Shown here: one piece after another, positions 14,002 to 20,587 of the stretch | Layout: each line of letters begins with the position of its first letter | How positions within the stretch are numbered: the stretch's first letter is position 1 | Source: a virus | Virus record (IMG/VR): IMGVR_UViG_3300042319_002983 | Span: 1-23,450 of that record | Length of the DNA: 23,450 nt | Reading direction: 5' to 3' (one strand) | The notes under the pieces: model-generated | What the model saw: the letters and a program-made list of their open reading frames with translations, nothing else | Database searches by the model: none | Told to the model about the DNA's origin: nothing | Position numbers and translations under genes: made by a program

Positions 14002-15018
14002 GTGGCCAGTATCAGGCGCAGGGGCAAGCGGTGGTTTGTGGAGGTGTTCGTCGGCGGCAAGCGGCGGGGCAAGAGCTTCGATACCAAGGGCGAGGCCTCG
14101 GGCTGGGCGCTGCGCATGGAGGCCGAGCTGCGCGAGCCCGAGGGGCCGCCGCGGGTGACGCTGGGCGAGGCTTGCGCGAAGTATCGCGAAGAGGTCGCGC
14201 CATCGCATCGCGGGGAGCGGTGGGAAGTGGTGCGGCTGAATCTGATCGAGCGCGGGCCGGTGGCGGCGGTGGTGCTGTCTGAGCTGACGACGGCGCGTTT
14301 GGCGGAATGGCGGGATGCTCGGCTGCGCGAGGTGTCGCCGGCGAGCGTGCGGCGCGAAATGAATCTGATCGGCAGCGTGTTGGAGGCCTGCCGGCGCGAT
14401 TGGGGGTACATCACCGTCAACCCGCTGCGGGATGTGCGCAGGCCCAAGGCGCCGCCAGCCCGGCGCAGGCGCATCAGTGCGGCGGCGATCGATGCGGCGA
14501 TGGCGGGCCTGGGCTACGTGCGCGGCGCGCAGCCGGTGACCTCAAGCCAGCGGGTCGCCGTGTGCTGGCTGCTGTGCCTGGAGACGGCCATGCGCGCGGG
14601 CGAAGTGCTGGGCCTGCGGTGGCGGGATGTGGCGCCGAAGTCGGTGACGCTGCCGCGCACCAAAAATGGCGACGCCCGGGCGGTGCCGCTGTCGACCGCC
14701 GCGCGCGAGTTAGTTGCGCTGCTGGGGCCGGGCGAGGGCGATGCGATGGTGGTCGCGGTGTCAACCGCAAGCCGTGATGCGCTGTGGCGGGCAGGGCGGG
14801 AGCGCGCTGTGGGTCGCGCGACGAAGGCGGGGGATGCGGAGCTGGCGGCGGAGCTGGCCGGGTTGCACTTCCACGACTCGCGCGCCGAGGCGATATTCCG
14901 GCTGTCGAAGCGGCTGGATGTGTTGGAGCTGGCGCGGGTGGTGGGCCACCGTGACCCGCGTTCGTTGATGCTGTATTACAATTCGACTGCGGATGAGCTG
15001 GCGGATAAGCTGGGCTAA
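14002..15018 (+). CDS. int: Tyrosine-recombinase phage integrase
   Basis: This enzyme performs site-specific integration and excision at attP/attB. From GTG 14002 it has 338 residues and opens ASIRRRGKRWFVEVFVGGKRRGKSFDTKGEA, the usual N-terminal arm-binding domain. A frame open to GTG 13900 would add 34 unrelated residues overlapping likely arm sites. GGGG at 13993-13996 suits the later start. The core-binding helices follow. Catalytic residues seen: Arg198 (ETAMRAGEVLGLRW), Lys in LPRTKNGDARAVPLS, His291-x-x-Arg294 (HDSR), His316 (GHRDPR) and nucleophile Tyr325 (LMLYY). The catalytic set is complete, so the enzyme should be active. It faces the minus-strand early operon and overlaps its last gene by four bases. 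Confidence 0.93.
   Translation: MASIRRRGKRWFVEVFVGGKRRGKSFDTKGEASGWALRMEAELREPEGPPRVTLGEACAKYREEVAPSHRGERWEVVRLNLIERGPVAAVVLSELTTARLAEWRDARLREVSPASVRREMNLIGSVLEACRRDWGYITVNPLRDVRRPKAPPARRRRISAAAIDAAMAGLGYVRGAQPVTSSQRVAVCWLLCLETAMRAGEVLGLRWRDVAPKSVTLPRTKNGDARAVPLSTAARELVALLGPGEGDAMVVAVSTASRDALWRAGRERAVGRATKAGDAELAAELAGLHFHDSRAEAIFRLSKRLDVLELARVVGHRDPRSLMLYYNSTADELADKLG
14997..15017. repeat. 21-bp direct repeat, copy 1 (integrase 3' end)
   Basis: This copy, beginning GCTGGCGGATAAGC, is identical over 21 bases to 15350-15370. It holds the last codons of integrase and, on the other strand, the stop of the 105-residue gene. Confidence 0.95.
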
Positions 15019-15332
15019 GTGGCAAAAGCAGCGCGCACGGCAGCTTCGACCTTGGCAGCCTGAAGCGCAGCCCATTGCTCAACTTGTTCTCGCACTTCGG
15101 CCTCGGTCTCGCCCTTGAATTGCTCACTGGCCAGCACTTCGTTTCCAAGATAGATGCTGCTGATCGCGGTCGGCTTGATATCCGGACGGTCTTCGTTGTC
15201 CTCAACCACTCCGTCGCACACCGACAAGAATCCGCCGCCTTGCGGGTAGTATCGGGAGGAAAGTTCTACGAGGTGCGCGTCGTAGTCCTTCTTCCCCTGG
15301 CAGTCATTCTTCCACGTGATTTCAAAGAGCAT
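15015..15332 (-). CDS. Unknown 105-residue protein inserted beside integrase
   Basis: This minus-strand gene starts at ATG 15332-15330 behind AAAGGAAG, a strong ribosome-binding site. The product is acidic and soluble, opening MLFEITWKNDCQGKKDYDAH and ending in a helical Ala/Glu-rich tail (EAEVREQVEQWAALQAAKVEAAVRAA). No family is recognised. It overlaps the convergent integrase by four bases. The local composition looks less GC-rich than neighbours (35-37 of 60 bases at 15181 and 15241). The gene lies between two perfect 21-bp repeats, whose copies contain its own stop and the stop of the next minus-strand gene, so it was probably inserted here as a cassette. A plus-strand frame over the same bases lacks a start signal. 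Confidence 0.65.
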   Translation of the reverse strand: MLFEITWKNDCQGKKDYDAHLVELSSRYYPQGGGFLSVCDGVVEDNEDRPDIKPTAISSIYLGNEVLASEQFKGETEAEVREQVEQWAALQAAKVEAAVRAAFAT

Positions 15333-15349
15333 AGGTTCTTCCTTTGATG

Positions 15350-15370
15350 GCTGGCGGATAAGCTGGGCTA
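15350..15370. repeat. 21-bp direct repeat, copy 2
   Basis: This copy is identical to 14997-15017. It holds the TAG stop (minus strand, 15370-15368) of the 76-residue gene. Upstream similarity extends a few bases further with one gap (GATG-GCTGG vs GATGAGCTGG). Confidence 0.95.
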
Positions 15371-15598
15371 GCTGCGCCGCCCAGGCCGCTTGCCCTGCCG
15401 GCGCCAGCTTTCGTTGGTCGACCGTGCGGGCTTGGATGCGTGCACTTTGGGCGGCCGGTCTTGAATGGTGATTGTGTGGAAGTCTCGGGCCTGAGCTTGG
15501 GCGGCGCAGGCCGCGCGCTCAAGGGCGTGGAAGGCTGGGGCCAGCGAGCTTGTCAGGAGTGCCGCGATTGAAAGGCTGCTGGGGTTGATGGCGATCAT
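15368..15598 (-). CDS. Small unknown protein with hydrophobic N-terminus
   Basis: This 76-residue product starts at ATG 15598-15596, overlapping the preceding stop as ATGA, so it is the last of four coupled genes (methyltransferase, AlpA-like, 108 aa, 76 aa). Residues 5-35 are mostly hydrophobic or alanine (SSLSIAALLTSSLAPAFHALERAACAAQAQA), and the rest is basic (KPARSTNESWRRQGKRPGRRS). An amphipathic or membrane-peripheral helix with a basic tail is possible, but no convincing transmembrane length or lipobox is present. The stop lies within the second copy of the direct repeat. Function unknown. Confidence 0.5.
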   Translation of the reverse strand: MIAINPSSLSIAALLTSSLAPAFHALERAACAAQAQARDFHTITIQDRPPKVHASKPARSTNESWRRQGKRPGRRS

Positions 15599-15921
15599 GC
15601 GTGTGGTTCCTTTTGTAGGTTTGGCTGGCTGCCGTGCTCTCTACGCCTGAATATCTCTTCTGCCGCCCAGAGATAGCGGTCGGCCATGCTGTCGAATTCG
15701 GCGGGAGCTTCGCGACATAGCGTCAGTAGCGGGACGTGCTGCGTCCCGTCCCAAAACTGCCCATGCCACGTGTCCACAAAGGCATGCTTCCCCGGTCCGC
15801 CTGCGTCGCGCCGTATGAATGTATTTCCCGCGTTGTGCTTCCAGCCTGGGTGTCGGGCCGAGATTGCGGAGGATTCGGATTGTGTTGGGTAGGCGCCAGT
15901 GACATCCCGTTCGTTGATCAT
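15595..15921 (-). CDS. Unknown 108-residue phage protein
   Basis: The start is ATG 15921-15919, overlapping the AlpA-like stop as ATGA. A longer frame to 15987 would invade that gene. The protein begins MINERDVTGAYPTQSESSAI and is rich in His and Trp. It has a compact middle (NTFIRRDAGGPGKHAFVDTWHGQFWDGTQHVPLLTLCREAP) and a helix DSMADRYLWAAEEIFRRRE. Metal or nucleic-acid binding is possible given the His/Trp content, but there is no recognised motif. Its neighbours are an excisionase-like DNA-binding protein and a small basic protein, so it probably belongs to the DNA-handling end of the early operon. Confidence 0.6.
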   Translation of the reverse strand: MINERDVTGAYPTQSESSAISARHPGWKHNAGNTFIRRDAGGPGKHAFVDTWHGQFWDGTQHVPLLTLCREAPAEFDSMADRYLWAAEEIFRRREHGSQPNLQKEPHA

Positions 15922-16121
15922 GCGGCTCTCCGCTGCTGCTGTTCGTTGGCGGCCAGTATCCATGCCTCGACGCCGCTTTGCAGCCATGTGAGCGGGCGGC
16001 GGCTGAGGGGCGCGGGGAATTGGGGTTTCCAGCCGTGGCGGCGCTCAAGCGTGCGGCGGCTGATGCGCAGCAGGTCGCAGACCTCTTCGGCGGTGATGAT
16101 TTTGGGCGGTGGCTGGCTCAT
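15918..16121 (-). CDS. AlpA/excisionase-like DNA-binding protein
   Basis: This 67-residue protein starts at ATG 16121-16119, overlapping the methyltransferase stop as ATGA. It carries a MerR/AlpA-type winged helix: KIITAEEVCDLLRISRRTLERR is the helix-turn-helix, then FPAPL...RPLTWLQSGVEAWILA, the typical C-terminal wing and anchoring helix. Proteins of this class act as recombination directionality factors or regulators that favour excision, bending DNA at att sites. Location near integrase and attP supports that role here. It is transcribed on the opposite strand to integrase, so its expression can be decoupled from integration. Alternative: a regulator of the early operon. The excisionase role is inferred. 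Confidence 0.8.
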   Translation of the reverse strand: MSQPPPKIITAEEVCDLLRISRRTLERRHGWKPQFPAPLSRRPLTWLQSGVEAWILAANEQQQRRAA

Positions 16122-17992
16122 GCGGCGATCCGGTCGGCGCGGTGCGCGGGATCTAGGTTGGCGCGGGCCAGTGCGGCAAGCGGCGGTGGGCTGACGCTGT
16201 TGCCGACCATGCGCACGGACTGGCTGATGGTGAGGCTGCGGCCGTCGGCGGTGCGGTCGATGATGTAGTCGGGCGGGAAGCCCTGGGCGGCGTAGAGCTC
16301 GCGGGGTTTGAGCATGCGCAGGCCGATGTCGACGATGACGTAAGGCACGCCGCGGACGTGGACGGTGACCAGGGCGAGGCGATCGCGGGTGGTGATGGTG
16401 TCGAGCGGGTCGCGCAGGTTCAGGGCGGTGCCGTTGCCGTAGTAGTTGACCAGGAACGCGGCCACGCGCTCGGCGCCTTCGACGTGCTCGGGGCTGAGCT
16501 GGCATTCCACGACGGCATGGTGCTCGCCCTGGGCGGCGATGGTGGCCAGCGGGTCGGTCACCGGGGCGCCGGTGCTGTGGTGGCGCAGGGTGGCAAGGTG
16601 GGCGGTGACCAAGCGCTGCTGGCTGCCGGCTTGAGTGATGGTGCTGACGGGGTCGGTGCAGGCGTGGCCGGTGCCGTTGGCGTTGCGCGGGCCGCCGTTG
16701 GCTTGTTCGAGGTAGGCGGTGATCACGCCCATGGCATGCGCCGCGCCGGCCGGGCGCTTGGCGCCTGCGCCGCTGGTGATGGTGGGCAGTGGATCGGTGA
16801 CGGGCGCGCCGGCGCTGTCGCCGCGGAACTTGGCCAGCGTGGCGCTGGCCAGTGCGAAATGCCCGCCCTTCACTCCGGCGCAGACGGTGCGCAGCGGTTC
16901 GGCCGCGGACCAGCTGGCGGCGCGGCTGGCGTTAGCGTGTTCGGTGATGAGCGGGGCCAGTTTCGGGCAGCAGGCCATCAACTCCCCGCGGTTGGCGGCG
17001 GTGATAGTGGGCAGCACCTGGCTGGCGCCGTGCGCGGGCCGCTGGCCTGCGTGCGTGGCGTGGATGATGAACGGCTCCGCCGCATCAATCACAAACCGCT
17101 TCACCCCGCGTGCGATGCGGCGCAGCGTGGCCTCGGCCAGCGGGCGCTTGCGGGTGAAGATGCTGGGGCAGGGGTGGGCGAAGTCGATGCAGTCGGCGGC
17201 GGTGACGAAGGGCGCGGGGCGGCCGGGGCCGTGGGTGGGCTCGGGCCAGCGGATGGGCTGGCTGTCGCGGCGGGCGATCAGGAACAGGCGGGTGCGGCTG
17301 GTGCCGGCGCCGTAGTCGCAAGCGCGCAGCTTGCGCCACTCGACGGCGTAGCCCAGCGCGCGGAGCTGGCGGACGAAGGCGCGCCAGGTGCGGCCCATGC
17401 GGCGCGGGTCGGGCGTGAGGAATTGGTTTTGCACCGGCACACGCTCGCCGGGCTCGGCGACGCGGTGCACCTGGCGGCCGGTGGTGAGGCAGGTGATGCG
17501 GTCCAGCGTGACGACGCGGCCGGTGTCGGCGCAGCGCTTGGCGATCAGCGGCCCCCACTTGAGGATCTGTTCAACGTTCTCAAGGCTGATGATTCGCGGG
17601 TGCACGCTGCCTGCCCACTTGCACACCACCCAACTCAGGCTGCGCGTGGCGCTGGATCGCGGCTGGCCGCCCTTGGCCTGGCTGAAGTGGGTGCAGTCGG
17701 GCGAGGCATGCAGCCAGCCGACGGGCCGGCCGGCCACTTCGCGCTTCGGGTCGGCGTGCCAGACGTCTTCGCGCAAATGGTGCGTGAACGGGTGGTTGGC
17801 GGCGTGCATCCCGATGGCGTGGATGTCGTGGTTGATGGCGATGTCCGGGTCGCGGCCCAAGGCCTGCCGCAGCGCTTCGCTGACGCCACCGCCGCCGGCA
17901 AACATGTCGACCACGATTTCGCCGGGGCGCAAGGCGCTGGTGTGGGGGCTGGGCTTGGGGAAGCGGAAGTGGTGTTGGGTGCCGTCAGCCAT
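16118..17992 (-). CDS. DNA cytosine-5 methyltransferase (Dcm family), orphan
   Basis: This enzyme transfers methyl from S-adenosylmethionine to C5 of cytosine in double-stranded DNA. It has 624 residues from ATG 17992-17990. Motif I is DMFAGGGG (29-36). The catalytic Cys100 is in SPDCTHFSQ, where PC is replaced by DC as in several phage enzymes. ENVEQ (138-142) is motif VI, SRTRLFLIAR (232-241) motif VIII, LKPRELYAAQGFPPDY (561-576) motif IX and GNSVSPP (597-603) motif X. It is longer than typical 330-450-residue enzymes because residues about 325-545 contain six imperfect DPLxTIT-type repeats. No restriction enzyme gene is adjacent, so protection of phage DNA from host restriction is the likely purpose. 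Confidence 0.92.
   Translation of the reverse strand: MADGTQHHFRFPKPSPHTSALRPGEIVVDMFAGGGGVSEALRQALGRDPDIAINHDIHAIGMHAANHPFTHHLREDVWHADPKREVAGRPVGWLHASPDCTHFSQAKGGQPRSSATRSLSWVVCKWAGSVHPRIISLENVEQILKWGPLIAKRCADTGRVVTLDRITCLTTGRQVHRVAEPGERVPVQNQFLTPDPRRMGRTWRAFVRQLRALGYAVEWRKLRACDYGAGTSRTRLFLIARRDSQPIRWPEPTHGPGRPAPFVTAADCIDFAHPCPSIFTRKRPLAEATLRRIARGVKRFVIDAAEPFIIHATHAGQRPAHGASQVLPTITAANRGELMACCPKLAPLITEHANASRAASWSAAEPLRTVCAGVKGGHFALASATLAKFRGDSAGAPVTDPLPTITSGAGAKRPAGAAHAMGVITAYLEQANGGPRNANGTGHACTDPVSTITQAGSQQRLVTAHLATLRHHSTGAPVTDPLATIAAQGEHHAVVECQLSPEHVEGAERVAAFLVNYYGNGTALNLRDPLDTITTRDRLALVTVHVRGVPYVIVDIGLRMLKPRELYAAQGFPPDYIIDRTADGRSLTISQSVRMVGNSVSPPPLAALARANLDPAHRADRIAA
16356..17019 (-). repeat. 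Six imperfect repeats in the methyltransferase target-recognition region
   Basis: On the protein the units centre on LPTITAANRGEL (327), PLRTVCAGVKGGHFAL (366), PLPTITSG (401), PVSTITQAG (448), PLATIAAQG (481) and PLDTITTRD (529). Each runs P-L/V-x-T-I-T followed by polar turns and a hydrophobic strand. The DNA repeats are degenerate, pointing to an old, protein-level repeat. Confidence 0.7.
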
Positions 17993-18242
17993 TCTCAGGA
18001 CTCCCGCCGGCGTCGGTGCGTGGCTGTTTGTCGAGCCAGCTTTCCGCCCGTGCTTTCCATGGCCTCATTGCAGGGCGATCTTCCGACAAGTGGATTGCAC
18101 CGTGGATCAAGGTTCGAGCGTCTCTCAGCGCTCGCCGAAGTCTGTCAACCTCGGTCTCCGCGCCTACGTATTGGCAGCCGCTGCCCTTCGTGCGTCCGCA
18201 CGCTCCGCCGCAGCTGTGGCATGGATCTGGTAGTGCTGCCAT
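17985..18242 (-). CDS. Small Cys-motif phage protein
   Basis: This encodes 85 residues from ATG 18242-18240, sharing one base with the preceding stop (TGATG). A longer frame to 18284 is less likely. The N-terminus has four cysteines in CxxCx3Cx7C arrangement (PCHSCGGACGRTKGSGC), a plausible zinc knuckle. It is followed by a basic/acidic helix (AETEVDRLRRALRDARTLIH) and a Trp-containing segment (RPWKARAESWLDKQP). It overlaps the methyltransferase by eight bases, suggesting co-translation. Function unknown; nucleic-acid or protein binding are possible roles. Confidence 0.65.
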   Translation of the reverse strand: MAALPDPCHSCGGACGRTKGSGCQYVGAETEVDRLRRALRDARTLIHGAIHLSEDRPAMRPWKARAESWLDKQPRTDAGGSPENG

Positions 18243-18517
18243 CACTCCCCCTCTGCGCGCGTGGCGCCGTCGAATGCAGTGCACGTCGGCTGTCCGTCAG
18301 TCCCGTACTGCCATTCGGTCGGGTATTCGGAATCCTTGACTTCGAACACCAGCGTCTTCATGAAGATGCCGCAGGTTCCGTCCTGGTCCTTGCTGCAGCC
18401 CATGCAGTAATGACGCTCGAACAACTCGCCTTCGTGTCCGTTGCTCGGGCGCCATTTCTTGCCGGCGCGCGGGACGTTCATGGCCGCGTGATCGGGCACG
18501 TAGATTCCTCGATTCAT
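18242..18517 (-). CDS. Conserved-type Cys-rich phage protein
   Basis: This encodes 91 residues from ATG 18517-18515, which overlaps the upstream stop as ATGA and has GGAGAAGG as ribosome-binding site. A frame reaching 18556 runs into the preceding gene. The visible pattern ERHYCMGCSKDQDGTCGIF (two Cys in CxxC, another seven residues later), then YPTEWQYGTDGQPTCTAF, is one that I recognise as widespread in phage early regions without a known role. The cysteines could bind zinc or iron. It sits between a winged-helix protein and a CxxC protein in a run of small coupled genes. Confidence 0.75.
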   Translation of the reverse strand: MNRGIYVPDHAAMNVPRAGKKWRPSNGHEGELFERHYCMGCSKDQDGTCGIFMKTLVFEVKDSEYPTEWQYGTDGQPTCTAFDGATRAEGE

Positions 18518-18957
18518 GATCCTTCTCCCTGCGTAGAAAGTTGAAATGTCAAGCACGCTTGCCCCGTGGTGTGGCAGCGGGTTTGCGGGCCTTCGGTGAT
18601 CAGGCCGGCGTCGCGCAGTTCAGCGACGCGGTAGCGCACGGCGCTGTGTTGCAGGCCTGTGCGCAGGCTGATGCTGCGGTGGGTGTTGCAGCCGGCCTTG
18701 ATCGCGCGTAGCACCGGCCTGCCAAGCTCCGCGGTCATCTCGGCGCCGACGTGTTGGACCTCGGCGGCGAAGTCGGCCAGGCTGATGTCTGGGCGGAAGG
18801 CGCCGACCGCGGCCGCGCCGGTGGAGGGCATGACGGCGTCGTCGCAGACCACCACCTGCCCGCGGATGCTCACCCACACGTGCGCCGGTGGCGCGCCGGG
18901 TGCGGAGCTTCGCAGGCGGGCCCATGCGCGATTGATCTGTTCATCAGTGATGCGCAT
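18514..18957 (-). CDS. Winged-helix DNA-binding protein
   Basis: This 147-residue protein starts at ATG 18957-18955, six bases after the preceding stop. The C-terminal part reads as a winged helix: AELGRPVLRAIKAGCNTHRSISLRTGLQHSAVRYRVAELRDAGLITEG, with the recognition helix in LQHSAVRYRVAELR and a wing ending in LTFQL. The N-terminal 60 residues are a separate region (INRAWARLRSS...VWVSIRGQVVVCDDAV). Such early proteins commonly regulate phage or host promoters. No ligand-binding domain is obvious. The transcription target is unknown. Confidence 0.7.
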   Translation of the reverse strand: MRITDEQINRAWARLRSSAPGAPPAHVWVSIRGQVVVCDDAVMPSTGAAAVGAFRPDISLADFAAEVQHVGAEMTAELGRPVLRAIKAGCNTHRSISLRTGLQHSAVRYRVAELRDAGLITEGPQTRCHTTGQACLTFQLSTQGEGS

Positions 18958-18963
18958 GGGTGG

Positions 18964-19155
18964 TTACCGTGTGAGCCAGCGGCTGCAGCGCGGGCCGGTG
19001 TCGGCGCCCTGGGGGATGCGGGGCTGGTGGGGGTTGGCTGCGGCGGCGGGGTGTTCGGTGGCCAGGCGTTTGCAGCTGTCGCAAATTCGCAGGCCGCGGC
19101 CGTCGCAGAGTTCGAAGCGGAGCATGGCGGGCGCGGCTTTGTTGGGTGGGCTCAT
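18964..19155 (-). CDS. Small CxxC protein
   Basis: This encodes 63 residues from ATG 19155-19153, overlapping the previous stop as ATGA. The N-terminal half contains LRFELCDGRGLRICDSCKRLA, with Cys in CxxC and another upstream, reminiscent of a short zinc finger. The C-terminal half is proline-rich and low complexity. It is coupled both upstream and, at six bases, downstream. Function unknown. Confidence 0.55.
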   Translation of the reverse strand: MSPPNKAAPAMLRFELCDGRGLRICDSCKRLATEHPAAAANPHQPRIPQGADTGPRCSRWLTR

Positions 19156-19406
19156 GGGCGGGGCTCGCTGTGGCGTGCGGTGTGTAAGGCGTGGGCGGCG
19201 CGGCGCAGTTCTGCGGCCAGGGCGTCGAAGCTGGGGGCGGGTACGGCATGCGGGCGGGCGGCGCGGAAGGCGGCGGACCAGCGGTAGGCGGTGGCGCGGC
19301 TGTGGCCGTGGCGGGCCATCAGCTCGGCGGGCGAGGGCAGCGTGCCGGCGTGGGCGTCGGCGACGCGGATGGCGGCCTCGATGTGGCTTGTGGGGTGGGC
19401 GCTCAT
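19152..19406 (-). CDS. Small helix-turn-helix protein
   Basis: This encodes 84 residues from ATG 19406-19404, ATGA-coupled to the upstream gene. Residues about 22-47 fit a helix-turn-helix: LPSPAELMARHGHSRATAYRWSAAF, with SRATAYRW as recognition helix. A C-terminal amphipathic helix (FDALAAELRRAAHALHTARH) could dimerise. Likely a regulator of early genes or host functions. This is inferred from fold pattern only. Confidence 0.65.
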   Translation of the reverse strand: MSAHPTSHIEAAIRVADAHAGTLPSPAELMARHGHSRATAYRWSAAFRAARPHAVPAPSFDALAAELRRAAHALHTARHSEPRP

Positions 19407-19702
19407 GCGGCGGCCCGGGTGTCGGGGGTGATGGTGAGGCGCAACACTTCGACGGGCGCGCAGCGGGTGCGGCGGCCGGCGGGGGCGAACATCGGCTCGA
19501 CGGCGAGGATGCCGGCGGCGATCAGGTCGGCGGTGGCGCGCTCGATGCGGCTGGCGCGGCGCTTGTCGTAGACGCCCAGCAGGGTGCGCAGATCGTCGGC
19601 GCGCGGGCGGCCGTCGTCGCAGAGCTGGGCGATGGCAGCGTGCGGCTGCGGCAGCTGGCCGGCGCGGGCGCGTAGGCGGAGCAGGGTGTGGGTGATGTGC
19701 AT
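19403..19702 (-). CDS. Unknown 99-residue early protein, possibly DNA-binding
   Basis: The start is ATG 19702-19700, after a weak AAGG signal and just downstream of a strong palindrome. The protein is basic in its first half (HTLLRLRARAGQLPQPHAAIAQL) and shows helical regions with a winged-helix-like run (DDLRTLLGVYDKRRASRIERATADLIAAGILAVE). This resembles DNA-binding domains that end with a short beta pair (VEVLRLTITPD). It begins a second run of coupled small genes. Role not known. Confidence 0.55.
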   Translation of the reverse strand: MHITHTLLRLRARAGQLPQPHAAIAQLCDDGRPRADDLRTLLGVYDKRRASRIERATADLIAAGILAVEPMFAPAGRRTRCAPVEVLRLTITPDTRAAA

Positions 19703-19716
19703 GGCGGCCTTGAGTT

Positions 19717-19741
19717 GCGCGCCCGGGCGGCCCGGGCGCGC
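19717..19741. repeat. 25-base perfect palindrome between early genes
   Basis: Twelve-base arms (GCGCGCCCGGGC and its complement) surround one central base, forming a very stable hairpin or a DNA operator. It contains two GCCCGGGC octamers nine bases apart. On the minus strand it lies between the DUF2303 gene stop (24 bases away) and the next start, with no T-run after it. It could be an RNA processing or stability element, a partial terminator or a protein site. Confidence 0.7.
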
Positions 19742-19765
19742 AGTGGGTGCAGTGCGTTGCGGTGC

Positions 19766-20587
19766 TTACGGTTTGAAGGTGCCGCGCAGCACCTGGGCGG
19801 CGGGCAGGCCTGCGATCAGCTTGGCTTCGAACTCTTGCGCGATGGCTTCGTCGGTCTGCTCGGCCGACAGCTCGCGCAGGCTCAAGCGCGGGTTGTCGGG
19901 GTCGGCGATCACGCCGATGCGCAGGCCGAACACGCGCTCGGCGAAGTCGGCGTAGGGCGCGGTGCGGAAGCTGAGCTTTGCGCCGTCGAGCTGCAGGGCG
20001 GTGCTGCTGGCCTCGACCATTTCGAGCCCGCTGCGCGAGGCTTTAAGGTCGCCCACCTGGTGTCTGGCGGTGCGGCTGGCCTTGATGTCGAGATTGCGCA
20101 CTCCGTTGATCAGCTGCCCGACGGTGGCGCCGCCCTCGATGCCGAACAAGTCGGCCCAGTTCTCGATCCACTCGGCAAGTTCCTTCTGGCCGAACTTCTG
20201 GCCGACGGCCCGGCGCAGGGCGGCGAATGCGGCAGTGGGTTTGAGTTTGAGCACGGCGGCGTGGTCGGCGTGGCCCGGCGCGCCCGAGCTGCCGAGGTTG
20301 AAGAACGCCTGTGCTGTGGCCTGGGCCGCGTCGACGAATACCTGCGCGGGGCCGTAGAGCAGGGCGGCCTCGCCCTGGGCCTGGGTGTAGGCGATGAACG
20401 GCGACAGGTCCTGCGTCTGGAACAGGCCGCGGAAGCGGTACCGGTTGTGCTGCAGGTGCTCGATGTTGACCAGCTCAAGGCCCTTGCCTTTGACCACGGT
20501 GGGGCAGTCGATTTCCTTGGGCATTTCTGCCCGCTGGGCATCGACGGCGGTGGCTTGGATCAGTTCCAGTGCATCACGGTTAATCAT
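19766..20587 (-). CDS. DUF2303 (YfdQ-like) protein
   Basis: This encodes 273 residues from ATG 20587-20585 (MINRDALELIQATAVD), the typical beginning. A frame to 20656 adds a proline-rich stretch with no ribosome-binding site and overlaps the upstream gene. The sequence resembles the DUF2303/YfdQ family found in prophages: the KGKGLELVNIEHLQHNRYRFRGLF segment, then AVLKLKPTAAFAALRRAVGQKFGQKELAEWIENW, the FGIEGGATVGQLINGVRNLDI region and the NPRLSLRELSAEQ ending. The family role is unknown, although it is frequently next to recombination or early genes. It overlaps the upstream gene by eight bases. The family call is from recall of these features. Confidence 0.78.
   Translation of the reverse strand: MINRDALELIQATAVDAQRAEMPKEIDCPTVVKGKGLELVNIEHLQHNRYRFRGLFQTQDLSPFIAYTQAQGEAALLYGPAQVFVDAAQATAQAFFNLGSSGAPGHADHAAVLKLKPTAAFAALRRAVGQKFGQKELAEWIENWADLFGIEGGATVGQLINGVRNLDIKASRTARHQVGDLKASRSGLEMVEASSTALQLDGAKLSFRTAPYADFAERVFGLRIGVIADPDNPRLSLRELSAEQTDEAIAQEFEAKLIAGLPAAQVLRGTFKP

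Noticed and set aside
15075-15347. 90-residue plus-strand frame beginning TTG
   Set aside because: No ribosome-binding site; the minus-strand gene has AAAGGAAG and a normal soluble composition.
16358-18544. 728-residue plus-strand open frame
   Set aside because: Antisense shadow of the methyltransferase and neighbours, whose motifs are unmistakable on the minus strand.
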